28,509 nucleotides of DNA from Oscillospiraceae bacterium (GCA_020024475.1 JAHHTS010000030.1:1-28509), one strand, 5' to 3'. Counted from the first letter of the stretch, positions 14,718 to 23,616 are shown. Program-made: numbers and translations. The notes: generated by a model not told the origin, from the letters alone.

Positions 14718-15098
14718 ATGATAATAGCAAAAAGTAAAAATGATAATTATATGACTGAAATAACAGATGGTCAACATACAATTTTTTCAGATACCGATAC
14801 TAAAAATGGTGGCAAAAATATGCGGCAAAATGCGAGCAATATATTTTTCAGCGGATACGCTGCTTGCATAAATGTTACAACAAGAATGGTTCTTAATAAG
14901 CAACAACTTGAATATGAAGAAGTAATAGTTACAGTTGATTATGATAACAGTGATCTTGATAACTTAAAAATCTACACAAAAACAGAAATTATAGGCAATA
15001 TACCACAAGAAAAGAAAAATGAAATAATAAATAAAGTTAAGCGTTGTCCAGTAGCGCGAATGATGCGTTCAAATAAAGAATTTTTTGATATGAAATAA
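14718..15098 (+). CDS. OsmC-like peroxidase/redox protein
   Basis: 126 residues of the OsmC/Ohr/YhfA superfamily, which reduces organic hydroperoxides or handles reactive sulfur with two cysteines. Cys50 in IFFSGYAACINVTTRMVL starts the central helix, and Cys110 in IINKVKRCPVARMM is the second conserved Cys. The strand pattern between them (EEVIVTVDYDN, LKIYTKTEIIGNI) fits. The protein is shorter than OsmC/Ohr (about 140) and closer to the YhfA-type OsmC-like branch. AAAGG lies 7 bases before ATG 14718; upstream, TATAGT at 14690-14695 may be its -10. Single-gene unit with its own terminator. Confidence 0.85.
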   Translation: MIIAKSKNDNYMTEITDGQHTIFSDTDTKNGGKNMRQNASNIFFSGYAACINVTTRMVLNKQQLEYEEVIVTVDYDNSDLDNLKIYTKTEIIGNIPQEKKNEIINKVKRCPVARMMRSNKEFFDMK

Positions 15099-15099
15099 A

Positions 15100-15130
15100 A
15101 TAAAACCTCTGATAGATTCAGAGGTTTTAT
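15100..15130 (+). terminator. Terminator of the osmC-like gene
   Basis: A 13-bp stem (core AACCTCTGA/TCAGAGGTT) with a 5-base loop follows the stop codon directly and ends in a T run. It is symmetrical enough to work also for transcripts coming from the right. Confidence 0.87.
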
Positions 15131-15215
15131 TTTTTTATTCTTTTTGTTTATATTTCCATGATAAACAAAATGATTATTTTTCAATTTTATTACATCTGTT
15201 TTATTTGTTTAGCAT

Positions 15216-15235
15216 GTAAAGCTACTATGCTTTAC
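15216..15235. repeat. Isolated hairpin GTAAAGC-N6-GCTTTAC
   Basis: A perfect 7-bp inverted repeat with a 6-base loop, about 65 bases past the stop of the minus-strand lipoprotein gene. No T run follows on either strand, so it is not a standard terminator; it may stabilise or end that transcript. Confidence 0.4.
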
Positions 15236-15300
15236 GCATAATTTAAAACGATGAAACTATAAAAAACAATATTTTGCTTTTAATTTCAATACTGAATACT

Positions 15301-16155
15301 CTATTGTAATCTATCAATTATACAATCATCATTCATGGAATATACAATATTCCCCATATTATATGTTATTTCATAAGATATGCCTAAATAGTTAAGTTTG
15401 CCTAACATTTCATCATGTGGATGCCCATATTCATTATTAAGTCCACATGAAATTCCTACAAAATTGGGGTTTAATTTTTTTAAAAATTGTAAACTATTGG
15501 CATCTGATGACCCGTGATGACTTGCTGTGAAAAAACTTATATTTTCAGGTATTTTTTCAATCAACAGTTTTTCTGTTTCTAATTCTGTATCGCCTATATT
15601 AACATATACGAAATCTTTATTTGTATATGAAACAGCAACAGAAGTATCATTTATATTACTAGAATTATTTGTGTCATTCAATACTTTTATAAATCCATCA
15701 CCAATGCCAAATTGAAGCCCCTCTTCAGCAAAAAAAAGATTATATTTTCCCATTTCTGCCTCTTCTACTATAGTTCTATAAAAACTTGTTTTTGGTGTAT
15801 TTTCTATTGCTAAATATGGAATAAGAATATTTTCTACATTAAAATCTTGCATTATATCAAGTGTTTCCGATGTATGGTCTGAATGGAAATGAGTTAAAAC
15901 CATTAAGTTAATGGTTTTAACTTCTCTTTGATTTAAGTATGAAATAATATCTGTTTGTCCATCACACCAACCAGTATCAATAATACAAAATTCTCCTTCA
16001 CTCTCAATCAATGTACAGCTAGCCTGACCTACATTAAGCATTGTAACCGTATCATTACATATATTATCATTAGCGATTTCATCAGGTTCAAATGAACAAG
16101 ATGAAAAAGTAATGATTAATGTAAGAAATATAATAAAAAATAATTTTTTTATCAC
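15301..16155 (-). CDS. Metallo-beta-lactamase-fold lipoprotein (ComEC C-domain-like)
   Basis: 284 residues. N-terminal signal MIKKLFFIIFLTLIITFSSC with Cys20 as a likely lipidation site (FSSC, a loose lipobox), so the enzyme is probably on the outer face of the membrane. The hydrolase domain has DTG (60-62), the metal motif HFHSDH (89-94 for the first His to last), GD at 188-189, and SHHGSSD (212-217) with a late YGHPHDEML. This arrangement matches stand-alone relatives of the ComEC/Rec2 C-terminal domain, whose proposed activity is phosphodiester cleavage, including degradation of the non-transported DNA strand. No competence genes are seen here. The GTG start overlaps the TGA of the upstream radical SAM gene. 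Substrate not assigned. Confidence 0.87.
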   Translation of the reverse strand: MIKKLFFIIFLTLIITFSSCSFEPDEIANDNICNDTVTMLNVGQASCTLIESEGEFCIIDTGWCDGQTDIISYLNQREVKTINLMVLTHFHSDHTSETLDIMQDFNVENILIPYLAIENTPKTSFYRTIVEEAEMGKYNLFFAEEGLQFGIGDGFIKVLNDTNNSSNINDTSVAVSYTNKDFVYVNIGDTELETEKLLIEKIPENISFFTASHHGSSDANSLQFLKKLNPNFVGISCGLNNEYGHPHDEMLGKLNYLGISYEITYNMGNIVYSMNDDCIIDRLQ

Positions 16156-18050
16156 TTATTATTTCCTATCTGTTTATTTCTTTTTTGAATCTCTTTCCAG
16201 TTTTTATTAGGCTTATTTTTTATTGTATTAGTTTTATTTTTAGCAGCCATTTCACTTTTGGTTTTAGGAGTTGACTTAAGAAGTAATGGTATTAAATCCT
16301 CACGATGAACCTGTTTTAAAGCTTTTAAAACTCTTTCACGATTTTTAGGATTGTAATACTGTAAAAGTGCTCGCTGAGTAGCTTTTTCTTCTTTATCTTT
16401 AGCAACATAGACTGGTTGCAATGTGTAAGGATCAAGACCTGTATAGTAGATTGATGTTGAAACAGTACCTGGAGTTGGATAAAAATCTTGTACTTGTTCG
16501 GGCCTTATGCGGTGTTTAGCTAGATACTCTGCCAGTTCAACAGCATCTTTTACCGTGCTACCTGGGTGGCTGGACATAAGATACGGAACAAGATATTGTT
16601 CTTTACCTATTTTTTTAGTTACTTCATAAAACTTTTTAGAGAATTTATCATAAACACCGATTGGTGGTTTTCCCATATATTTAAGTGTATTTTTTGCAAA
16701 ATGCTCTGGAGCCACTTTAAGCTGCCCACTCACATGATATTTTGCAAGTTCAGTAATAAATTCATCATTTTTTTCTAGCATCATATAGTCAAAACGCAGG
16801 CCACTGCGAACAAATACTTTTTTAACACCCTCTACTCCCCTAACTTTTCTCAAGAGTTCAAGATAGTCACGATGGTCGACAATAAGATTCGGACATGGAG
16901 TTGGTGCAAGACATTTTCTGTCTGCACACATACCTTTGGTTACTTGCTTTTTACAACTAGGAAAACGAAAATCAGCAGTAGGTCCTCCTACATCATGTAT
17001 GTATCCTTTAAATCCTGGTGCTTGGACAATTTTTTCAGCTTCTTTGACAACGCTGTCATGGCTACGGCTTGTTACAAATCTTCCCTGATGCATTGTAATA
17101 GCACAGAAATTACAGCCTCCATAACACCCACGATTATGTATAATCGAAAACTCAACTTCTCTAATTGCAGGAACTCCACCCATTTTTTCATAAATAGGAT
17201 GTGGTCGTCGCACAAATGGAAGCCGATAAACTTTATCAAGTTCTGCACGATAAAGTGGACGAGCTGGGATATTTTGTACTACATACAAATCATTAGTTTG
17301 TTTTTGAACAATTACTTTACCTGTAATATGGTCCTGGTTTTCAATCTGCATTCTTGTAGCTTTTGAATAGCTTATTTTATCAGATTTAACTTTACTATAA
17401 CTTGCACATTCAATATAGCCATCAGGCAGTTTATCTCTTGTTGTAAGATAAGCTGTTCCTGGAATATCAGTCATTGTCTTTGTACTCTCACCTTTTGCAA
17501 GGCGATTTACAATCTCATAAGTCCGTCGTTCCGACATACCAAAAGATAGTAAATCCGCTCCAGTATCAATTAAAATTGAAGGCATTACAGTATCGCTCCA
17601 ATAATCATAATGAGCAAATCTACGAAGTGATGCTTCATAACTTCCTATAATTACTGGAACATCTGGATAAGCTTCCTTAGCAAGTCGGCTATAAACAGTT
17701 AGTGCACGATCTGGACGACGACCTGGCTTACCTCCTGGAGAATACTCATCAGTATCTCTACGACGCTTTGCAACTGTATAATGAGTAACCATGCTGTCTA
17801 TATTGCCACTACCTATTAAAAATCCATATTTAGGTTTTCCAAATTCTTTAAAACTTTCACAAGTATGGAAATCCGGTTGTGCTAGGATACAAACCTTATA
17901 TCCCCGTGCTTCAACTAGCCTAGCAATAACAGCTGTACCAAAACTGGGATGGTCAACATAGGCATCTCCACCAACAACAACATAGTCCGGCTGTTCTATA
18001 CCTTTTTCTATCATTTCTTCTTTTGAAATCGGTAAAAACTCAGTATACAT
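16152..18050 (-). CDS. YgiQ family radical SAM protein
   Basis: 632 residues. An N-terminal cobalamin-binding-like Rossmann domain (VVVGGDAYVDHPSFGTAVIAR, about 24-60) is followed by the radical SAM cluster motif CYGGCNFCAI with Cys309, Cys313 and Cys316 (CX3CX2C). The C-terminal part contains FYPTPGTVSTSIYYTGLDPYTLQPVYV and a basic, Lys/Asn-rich tail. These are the hallmarks of the YgiQ/UPF0313 group, whose reaction is unknown. Several Cys in KKQVTKGMCADRKCLAPTPCPN could bind a second cluster. AAAGGA lies about 6 bases before the ATG. It sits between ftsK (gap 32 bases) and an overlapping lipoprotein gene, so it belongs to the same transcription unit. Confidence 0.95.
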   Translation of the reverse strand: MYTEFLPISKEEMIEKGIEQPDYVVVGGDAYVDHPSFGTAVIARLVEARGYKVCILAQPDFHTCESFKEFGKPKYGFLIGSGNIDSMVTHYTVAKRRRDTDEYSPGGKPGRRPDRALTVYSRLAKEAYPDVPVIIGSYEASLRRFAHYDYWSDTVMPSILIDTGADLLSFGMSERRTYEIVNRLAKGESTKTMTDIPGTAYLTTRDKLPDGYIECASYSKVKSDKISYSKATRMQIENQDHITGKVIVQKQTNDLYVVQNIPARPLYRAELDKVYRLPFVRRPHPIYEKMGGVPAIREVEFSIIHNRGCYGGCNFCAITMHQGRFVTSRSHDSVVKEAEKIVQAPGFKGYIHDVGGPTADFRFPSCKKQVTKGMCADRKCLAPTPCPNLIVDHRDYLELLRKVRGVEGVKKVFVRSGLRFDYMMLEKNDEFITELAKYHVSGQLKVAPEHFAKNTLKYMGKPPIGVYDKFSKKFYEVTKKIGKEQYLVPYLMSSHPGSTVKDAVELAEYLAKHRIRPEQVQDFYPTPGTVSTSIYYTGLDPYTLQPVYVAKDKEEKATQRALLQYYNPKNRERVLKALKQVHREDLIPLLLKSTPKTKSEMAAKNKTNTIKNKPNKNWKEIQKRNKQIGNNK

Positions 18051-18082
18051 TTTTTATCCTTTCTTTTTGCAAGAATAGTAGT

Positions 18083-20605
18083 TTATTCACTTTGACTTAA
18101 AGTCATTTCAAGCCACTGATTTTTAGTTATAAGAACTTGCCTTGGCTTACTTCCTTCATATGGGCCAACTATACCCATTTCTTCCATTTCATCCATTATT
18201 CTAGCAGCTCGTGCATAGCCAAGTTTAAGTTTACGTTGCAAGAATGATGTTGATGCTTGTCCTGCATCAACTACTGCTTCAATAGCTTTTGGTAACATTT
18301 CGTCTTTGCCATCTATACTGTCTGAAGCCCCTGTCTTTTCTTTTGTTGCTAATTTTTCCATATTTTCTATCATTTCCTGATTATATTCAGCAACAAAATC
18401 TTGTTTAATAAATTCTATCACAGATGAAATTTCATTATCTTTAACATATGTCCCCTGTACTCTTGTAGGTTTGCTTGCTCCAAGAGGTAGGAATAGCATA
18501 TCTCCCATGCCAAGCAATTTTTCAGCCCCTGCTCCATCAAGAATTGTACGACTATCAATCTGGCTTGAAACTGCAAAAGCAATTCTTGCTGGAATATTAG
18601 CTTTAATAAGACCTGTAATTACATCAACAGATGGTCGCTGTGTAGCTACAATAAGATGGATACCCGCCGCACGTGCTTTCTGTGCAAGACGACATATGTA
18701 ATCTTCTACTTCTTTTCCGGAAACCATCATAAGGTCAGCAAGCTCATCTATAATAACTGCAATATAAGGCATCTTTTCCAAATTTAAATCCGGATTTTCT
18801 TTTGCAAACTTATTGAAACTTTTTATATCTCTTACTGAATTTTCCGCAAAAAGACGATATCTCTTTTCCATTTCGGCAACTGCACCACCTAAGGCTCCAG
18901 CTGCTTTTTTAGGCTCAGTTACCACAGGCATCATAAGATGTGGTATGCCATTATATTCGGCTAATTCAACAACTTTAGGATCAATTAAAATTAACTTTAC
19001 ATCTTCAGGGCTTGATTTGTATAAAAAGCTTGTAATAATAGCATTCACACAAACAGACTTACCACTACCAGTTGAACCAGCTATGAGTAAGTGAGGCATT
19101 TTTGTAAGGTCAGTAGTAACCACATTACCTGCTATATCAACACCGAGTGCGATTGTTAGTGGGCTTGATGAATTTCTAAACTCTGTGCTTTCAAAAATCT
19201 CTCTTATCCCTACGGAACTACTCTTTTTATTTGGAACTTCTATACCAACAGCAGATTTACCTGGAATAGGAGCTTCGATTCTTACACCGCTTGCAGCGAG
19301 ATTCAACGCAATATCATCAGCAAGATTTGTAATCTTGCTAATTTTAACACCAGCTAATGGTTGCAATTCATATCTTGTAACAGCTGGTCCACGGCTTATA
19401 TCAATAATTCTTGTATGTACGCCAAAACTTTCCAATGTTTCTACAAGTTTCCGAGCATTAGTCTTCAGTTCATTCTCAACTCCACTATTATTATTATTAA
19501 TTGTTTTTTCAAACAAATCAATCGGTGGATGTTTATAAATATAAACTTTATCATTTGATACAAGTTCTGGTGATAATTCACTTATAGGAACAATATTAGA
19601 TTTTTCTTGTTCTGTTAGTGTATTTTTAGCTTTTTCTATTTCCGTAAGTGTTTTTGCTGTTATATCTTCACTTGGTTTTGTTTCTTCCTGTTCATTTTGA
19701 AGATTGAGCTTTTTCATAATCTCATCAATCTTCTGTTGCTCAAGGCTTTTTTGTTGTTTTACATCATCGAAAGTTTCTTCAAATGTTTGCTTTACATCAT
19801 CTTCATCTATTATTTTTTCAATTGGTTTTTCTTCAATTGGAATATCTATTCTCTTAAATTTTCTAGGCTTTTCTTCTCTAAGCGCTTTATTTTCAAGTCT
19901 GAGCTTTTCTCTTTGTCTGTGTTTTTCAGCTCTTACAGCACGATTTTCCTCCATTTGCTTAGCAAGTTCTTCTTTCTCGATTTCAGCTTTTTCTTTTAGT
20001 CTTATATAAATATCATATGGTGTTGTATCAGTAAGAAACATAAAGAATACTACTGTTAAAATTGTTATTGTAATTTTTGAGGGAATTGAACCAAGTGCAC
20101 TTTGCATTGGAATAGCAAATATTCCTGACATCAACCCACCACTTAGTAACATGGTTTTTCCAGTTTTATGAAGTTCTATAACCTTATCAGCAAAAGTTAT
20201 GCCAGCAACGTCTCCTGCAAAGAAAATCTGTACAAAACTTGATAAAAGCAATATGAATCCACTTGCCCACACCATTTTTAGTTTTACTGGTTTTTCACTT
20301 ACAGTTAAAACTCCTATATAAATTAAAACCGGGCCTATAAAATAACTTGAGAATCCAAATACACCAAATAAAAAATTTTCCCTAAAATATGACCAAAATT
20401 TTTCGCCAGTTACAAATGACATTGCAGTTAAAATAAGTCCAACAGCAAACATCACTATACTCCACGCACGGTTGATGTCTGATTTTTTCTTACTATTTTT
20501 TGATGGGCGTCCAGGTTTATTACCTGTAGTTGTTCTTGATGTTGTTTTTTTATTAGTTGTTGATTTGGTTTTGGAAGTTTTTTTTGCTCCCGTAGTTCTT
20601 GACAT
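18083..20605 (-). CDS. ftsK: DNA translocase FtsK/SpoIIIE
   Basis: 840 residues. Ser/Thr/Lys-rich N-tail (1-42), four membrane segments (about 48-190), a charged linker rich in Glu/Lys with likely coiled coil (200-335), then the motor: Walker A GSTGSGKS (510-517), Walker B AVIIDELADLMM (616-627), with IVATQRPSVDVITGLIKANIPARIAFAVSS after it. The C-terminal gamma domain (about 765-835; QASTSFLQRKLKLGYARAARIMDEMEEMGIVGP) reads chromosome polarity sequences. It moves DNA through the division or sporulation septum; whether it is FtsK or SpoIIIE in role cannot be told. TepA next to SpoIIIE/FtsK is a known arrangement in Bacillus. AAGGAG lies before the ATG, and uppP ends 10 bases upstream. Confidence 0.97.
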   Translation of the reverse strand: MSRTTGAKKTSKTKSTTNKKTTSRTTTGNKPGRPSKNSKKKSDINRAWSIVMFAVGLILTAMSFVTGEKFWSYFRENFLFGVFGFSSYFIGPVLIYIGVLTVSEKPVKLKMVWASGFILLLSSFVQIFFAGDVAGITFADKVIELHKTGKTMLLSGGLMSGIFAIPMQSALGSIPSKITITILTVVFFMFLTDTTPYDIYIRLKEKAEIEKEELAKQMEENRAVRAEKHRQREKLRLENKALREEKPRKFKRIDIPIEEKPIEKIIDEDDVKQTFEETFDDVKQQKSLEQQKIDEIMKKLNLQNEQEETKPSEDITAKTLTEIEKAKNTLTEQEKSNIVPISELSPELVSNDKVYIYKHPPIDLFEKTINNNNSGVENELKTNARKLVETLESFGVHTRIIDISRGPAVTRYELQPLAGVKISKITNLADDIALNLAASGVRIEAPIPGKSAVGIEVPNKKSSSVGIREIFESTEFRNSSSPLTIALGVDIAGNVVTTDLTKMPHLLIAGSTGSGKSVCVNAIITSFLYKSSPEDVKLILIDPKVVELAEYNGIPHLMMPVVTEPKKAAGALGGAVAEMEKRYRLFAENSVRDIKSFNKFAKENPDLNLEKMPYIAVIIDELADLMMVSGKEVEDYICRLAQKARAAGIHLIVATQRPSVDVITGLIKANIPARIAFAVSSQIDSRTILDGAGAEKLLGMGDMLFLPLGASKPTRVQGTYVKDNEISSVIEFIKQDFVAEYNQEMIENMEKLATKEKTGASDSIDGKDEMLPKAIEAVVDAGQASTSFLQRKLKLGYARAARIMDEMEEMGIVGPYEGSKPRQVLITKNQWLEMTLSQSE

Positions 20606-20615
20606 TTAACTCTCC

Positions 20616-21476
20616 TTATAGCACTATTGAAAATCCAATAAATCTTTCTGCTATACCAATCAAAAAGACAATAATTCCAAGTGCAAATGTATAATATGAA
20701 AAAATAATAAATTTATCGTTTACTACTAGATATCTAATTAGTTTGATTGCTATAAATCCAACCAAGGCGCTTGAGATAAGTCCAACAATAATAACCGGCC
20801 ATGAATAAACCATGCCTGATGCAATAATTTCTGGTATATCTAAAATACAAGCTCCAAGAATTGCCGGTATGCTAAGAATAAAAGAAAATGTTACCATAAA
20901 ATCTTTACTATACCCCATAAGAAGCCCTACGGATATGGTAGAACCCGAACGAGAGATACCAGGCATAATCGCAAGTCCTTGAAAAACGCCAATAATAAGT
21001 GCATCACGAATGGTCATATTTTTTGCGTTTTTTCTGCCTTTAATGCATTTTGATGACAAAAATAAAAGCGTTGCAGTAAAAAGAAAACACAACCCTTCAA
21101 CTATAATATCATTGTCCTCTGAAAAAGATGTAATAAAATCTTTTATAAATACAAATCCAAATAAAGGCAATGTAACAATAATTATCATAAAAATCATTGC
21201 TCGATTGTTATCTGGCGCAAACTTAAATAATCTGCCATGAAAAAGGTCGTATAACATTGAGAATAACTCTTGAATAAGTTCCCATATAAGTTTTCTGTAT
21301 GTAAATAAAACTGCAATTAAAGTTCCTAAATGCAAAACCAAAGTAAATATAAGAGCATTATCACCATAATTACCAGTAAAATGCTGATATATGGACAAAT
21401 GTCCATCACTAGAAATAGGTAAAAATTCTGTTATACCTTGTATTATTCCTTGAAAAATAGCATCAAGAATTGTCAT
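20616..21476 (-). CDS. uppP: Undecaprenyl-diphosphatase UppP (BacA family)
   Basis: 286 residues, polytopic membrane protein that dephosphorylates undecaprenyl diphosphate to recycle the cell wall lipid carrier; high activity gives bacitracin resistance. The (E/Q)xxxE motif is Q13-GIT-E17, followed by FLPISSDGHL (18-27; the family usually has SSTGH or SSSGH, here Asp24 with His26 kept) and by PGISRSGST (172-180). GGAGG lies 6-7 bases before the ATG at 21476; an in-frame ATG at 21488 would sit before that site. It lies between tepA and ftsK, 10 bases from the latter. Slightly longer than many UppP proteins owing to a loop after residue 70. Confidence 0.94.
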   Translation of the reverse strand: MTILDAIFQGIIQGITEFLPISSDGHLSIYQHFTGNYGDNALIFTLVLHLGTLIAVLFTYRKLIWELIQELFSMLYDLFHGRLFKFAPDNNRAMIFMIIIVTLPLFGFVFIKDFITSFSEDNDIIVEGLCFLFTATLLFLSSKCIKGRKNAKNMTIRDALIIGVFQGLAIMPGISRSGSTISVGLLMGYSKDFMVTFSFILSIPAILGACILDIPEIIASGMVYSWPVIIVGLISSALVGFIAIKLIRYLVVNDKFIIFSYYTFALGIIVFLIGIAERFIGFSIVL

Positions 21477-21499
21477 TATTTCCTCCATAATATGTAACT

Positions 21500-21517
21500 C
21501 CGAAGAAAAATCTTCGG
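21500..21517 (-). other. Hairpin in the uppP leader
   Basis: CCGAAGA and TCTTCGG form a 7-bp stem with a 4-base loop about 24-41 bases before the uppP ATG. No T run follows on the minus strand, so it does not look like a terminator. A TATAAT-like -10 upstream on the minus strand near 21538 suggests a separate start for uppP with this hairpin in its leader. Confidence 0.45.
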
Positions 21518-21573
21518 ATAAATATTTTTCTTATACATTATATAATACCATATTTAAAAAAATTTTTAAATAA

Positions 21574-22242
21574 CTATTTTGTCTTTTCAATTTTTGAATA
21601 TAAAAATTCTAATGCATCTGATAAATAGCCTATTTGATCTATAAGACCTTCTTCAACAGCTTGATTTCCATTTAACACTGTTCCTACATCCATAATTAGC
21701 TGTCCGGTTTTAAGCATAAGTTCAGTGAATCTTTCTTGTGAAATCTTACTGTTTTTTGCTACAAAACTTGTTATCCTATCCTGTATAGCTTCCAAATAAT
21801 CCATAGTTTGACTTACACCTATTATTGTTCCACTATGTCTTACTGGATGAACCGTCATAGTGGCAGTAGGAACTATAAATGAACGATCAGCTGAAACAGC
21901 AAGAGGTATTCCTATAGAATGCCCTCCTCCTAATACTATGCTAGCAGTAGGTTTAGTCATACCACATATTAGTTCGGATATTGCGAGTCCTGCCTCAACA
22001 TCTCCGCCTACGGTATTGAGAATTATCAATAATCCTTTAATATCTGGATCCTCTTGAACTTCAATAAGCTGTGGTATTACATGCTCATATTTAGTGGTTT
22101 TCATACCAGCACCTGCTTCAGCATGTCCTTCTATCTGTCCTATAATTGTCAAGCAATGGATAGGATATTTTCCTTTGGTTTTTGATGTTAGTCCAGCCTC
22201 ATTCACTCTTTCAGTGCTTTCTTTTACATTTTCGTCACTCAT
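21574..22242 (-). CDS. tepA: ClpP-like protease TepA family
   Basis: 222 residues with a ClpP/crotonase fold. Candidate catalytic residues are Ser109 in VLGGGHSIGIPLAVSADRS and His132 in TATMTVHPVRHSGTI, with an Asp in the MDVGTVLNG region. LNTVGGDVEAGLAISELI is the typical oxyanion-side motif. The protein resembles Bacillus TepA (translocation-enhancing protein; SppA/ClpP-like, cytosolic), linked to signal peptide or prespore protein breakdown. GGAGGG lies 5-6 bases before the ATG at 22242; a longer frame to 22317 would run into the rex promoter and is disfavoured. Upstream of uppP-ftsK, as in the Bacillus tepA-spoIIIE order. Confidence 0.92.
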   Translation of the reverse strand: MSDENVKESTERVNEAGLTSKTKGKYPIHCLTIIGQIEGHAEAGAGMKTTKYEHVIPQLIEVQEDPDIKGLLIILNTVGGDVEAGLAISELICGMTKPTASIVLGGGHSIGIPLAVSADRSFIVPTATMTVHPVRHSGTIIGVSQTMDYLEAIQDRITSFVAKNSKISQERFTELMLKTGQLIMDVGTVLNGNQAVEEGLIDQIGYLSDALEFLYSKIEKTK

Positions 22243-22310
22243 AAATTCCCTCCGTATGTTTTTGTTAAGTATGCCCCTTTTTAGCAAAAATATGCCATGA
22301 TTTATCCTAT

Positions 22311-22339
22311 TTGACAAAATGTAATAATATAAGTATAAT
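22311..22339 (+). promoter_or_regulatory. Promoter of rex
   Basis: TTGACA (22311-22316), 17 bases, TATAAT (22334-22339): both hexamers match the sigma-A consensus exactly. It lies about 37 bases before the rex start codon. Confidence 0.85.
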
Positions 22340-22343
22340 AACT

Positions 22344-22361
22344 TTGTTAATTATTTTACGA
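22344..22361 (+). promoter_or_regulatory. Rex operator-like sequence at the rex start site
   Basis: TTGTTAA-N4-TTTACGA matches the Rex box TTGTTAA-N4-TTAACAA at all of the first half-site and 5 of 7 bases in the second. It begins 5 bases past the -10, so it covers the expected transcription start. This suggests that Rex represses its own gene and releases it when NADH rises. Confidence 0.65.
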
Positions 22362-22375
22362 AGGGTGGTATTTAT

Positions 22376-23026
22376 ATGCCTCATTCAAAAGTTTCGTTAC
22401 CAGTTATTCGTCGTCTTCCAAGATACTATAGATATATAACTGAACTTAAAAACAGCGGCGTAACTCGAATTTCTTCTAGTCAATTAGCCAACATTATGGG
22501 CTCAACACCAAGTCAAGTTAGACAAGATTTTAACTGCTTTGGTGGATTTGGTCAGCAGGGTGTAGGATATTCTATTGATCTTCTTCATGAAGAAATCGAA
22601 AAACTTCTGTTTTCTGAAGAAAAACTTAATGCAGTGCTTCTTGGTACTGGAAACCTAGGTATTACCATCGCAAACTTCGTTCTTAAAGAAAGCAATGGCA
22701 TTACTCTTTCAGCGATATTTGATAATGACAGTGCTATCATAGGAAATCATTTGTTCGGTATTGAGATTCAGTCTATGGATGATTTTGTCAGTTATTGCCA
22801 TAATAATTCTGTCGACATTATAATCGTATGTACATCAAAAGATGAAGCTGAATTACTCGCACCTGCTATCCTTGAATCAAATGTAAAAGGTATATGGAAT
22901 TACAGCCATTTTGACTTTAGTGTACATGATGAAAGCCTTGTCGTTGAAAATGTTCATTTACGCGACAGCCTAATGGCTCTATCTTATAGGATAACACATA
23001 CACAACCTTCAAATATACAGGAATAA
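22376..23026 (+). CDS. rex: Redox-sensing transcriptional repressor Rex
   Basis: 216 residues. The N-terminal winged helix (about 1-80; SLPVIRRLPRYYRYITELKNSG, ISSSQLANIMGSTPSQVRQDFNCFGGFGQQGVGY) is the DNA-binding part. The Rossmann domain has the NAD(H) motif LLGTGNLG (90-95 for GTGNLG), then FDNDSAIIG and a domain-swapped C-terminal helix. Rex represses fermentation and respiration genes when NADH/NAD+ is low. GGTGG precedes the ATG by 7 bases. The promoter carries a Rex-box-like site. It runs into tdk after 2 bases, so the two are cotranscribed. Confidence 0.97.
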   Translation: MPHSKVSLPVIRRLPRYYRYITELKNSGVTRISSSQLANIMGSTPSQVRQDFNCFGGFGQQGVGYSIDLLHEEIEKLLFSEEKLNAVLLGTGNLGITIANFVLKESNGITLSAIFDNDSAIIGNHLFGIEIQSMDDFVSYCHNNSVDIIIVCTSKDEAELLAPAILESNVKGIWNYSHFDFSVHDESLVVENVHLRDSLMALSYRITHTQPSNIQE

Positions 23027-23028
23027 CT

Positions 23029-23616
23029 ATGGCTAAATTATATTTTAAATATGGTGCAATGAATAGTGGTAAATCAACTATTTTATTGCAATCAGCATAT
23101 AATTATGCTGAACGCGGAATGCGATCTATTATAATGAAACCTTGTGTAGATACTAAAGGTGATGATAAAATTGTCAGTCGTCTTGGTGTTAGCAAAAAAG
23201 TTGATTACCTTATAAAGCCAACAGACTTTATAAAAGAAATAGTAAAAAATGACATTTATACAAAAGGCACACTTAATTGTATTTTTGTTGATGAGTGTCA
23301 ATTTCTCACCGTTTGTCAAGCAGAAGAACTGTTTTGGATAGCCGTTGATATGGATATTCCGGTTATATGCTATGGCCTTAGAACTGATTTTCTTACAAAT
23401 GGTTTTGCTGCTTCCAGCCGACTTTTGGAACTTGCTCACAGTATCGAAGAACTTAAAACTATTTGTAGGTGTGGGAAAAAAGCCATGTTTAACGCTAGAA
23501 AAATAAATGGTAAATTCGTATTCGAAGGTCAACAAGTTGCAATAGATAATGAAAATAATGTGGAATATGAGTCACTTTGTCCTGTTTGTTATCTAAATGA
23601 AAAAAATTCATTATAA
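23029..23616 (+). CDS. tdk: Thymidine kinase, type II
   Basis: 195 residues. Phosphorylates thymidine to dTMP with ATP. P-loop GAMNSGKST (9-17), Walker B VDECQFL (87-93), the thymidine-site region SRLLELAHSIEELKTIC, and a zinc site of Cys146, Cys148, Cys184 and Cys187 (CRC and CPVC). All features of the human-type (TK1-like) bacterial kinase are present. A ribosome binding site, AGGAATAACTATG, overlaps the rex end; the genes are coupled. Position after a redox repressor is not obviously functional. Confidence 0.96.
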   Translation: MAKLYFKYGAMNSGKSTILLQSAYNYAERGMRSIIMKPCVDTKGDDKIVSRLGVSKKVDYLIKPTDFIKEIVKNDIYTKGTLNCIFVDECQFLTVCQAEELFWIAVDMDIPVICYGLRTDFLTNGFAASSRLLELAHSIEELKTICRCGKKAMFNARKINGKFVFEGQQVAIDNENNVEYESLCPVCYLNEKNSL

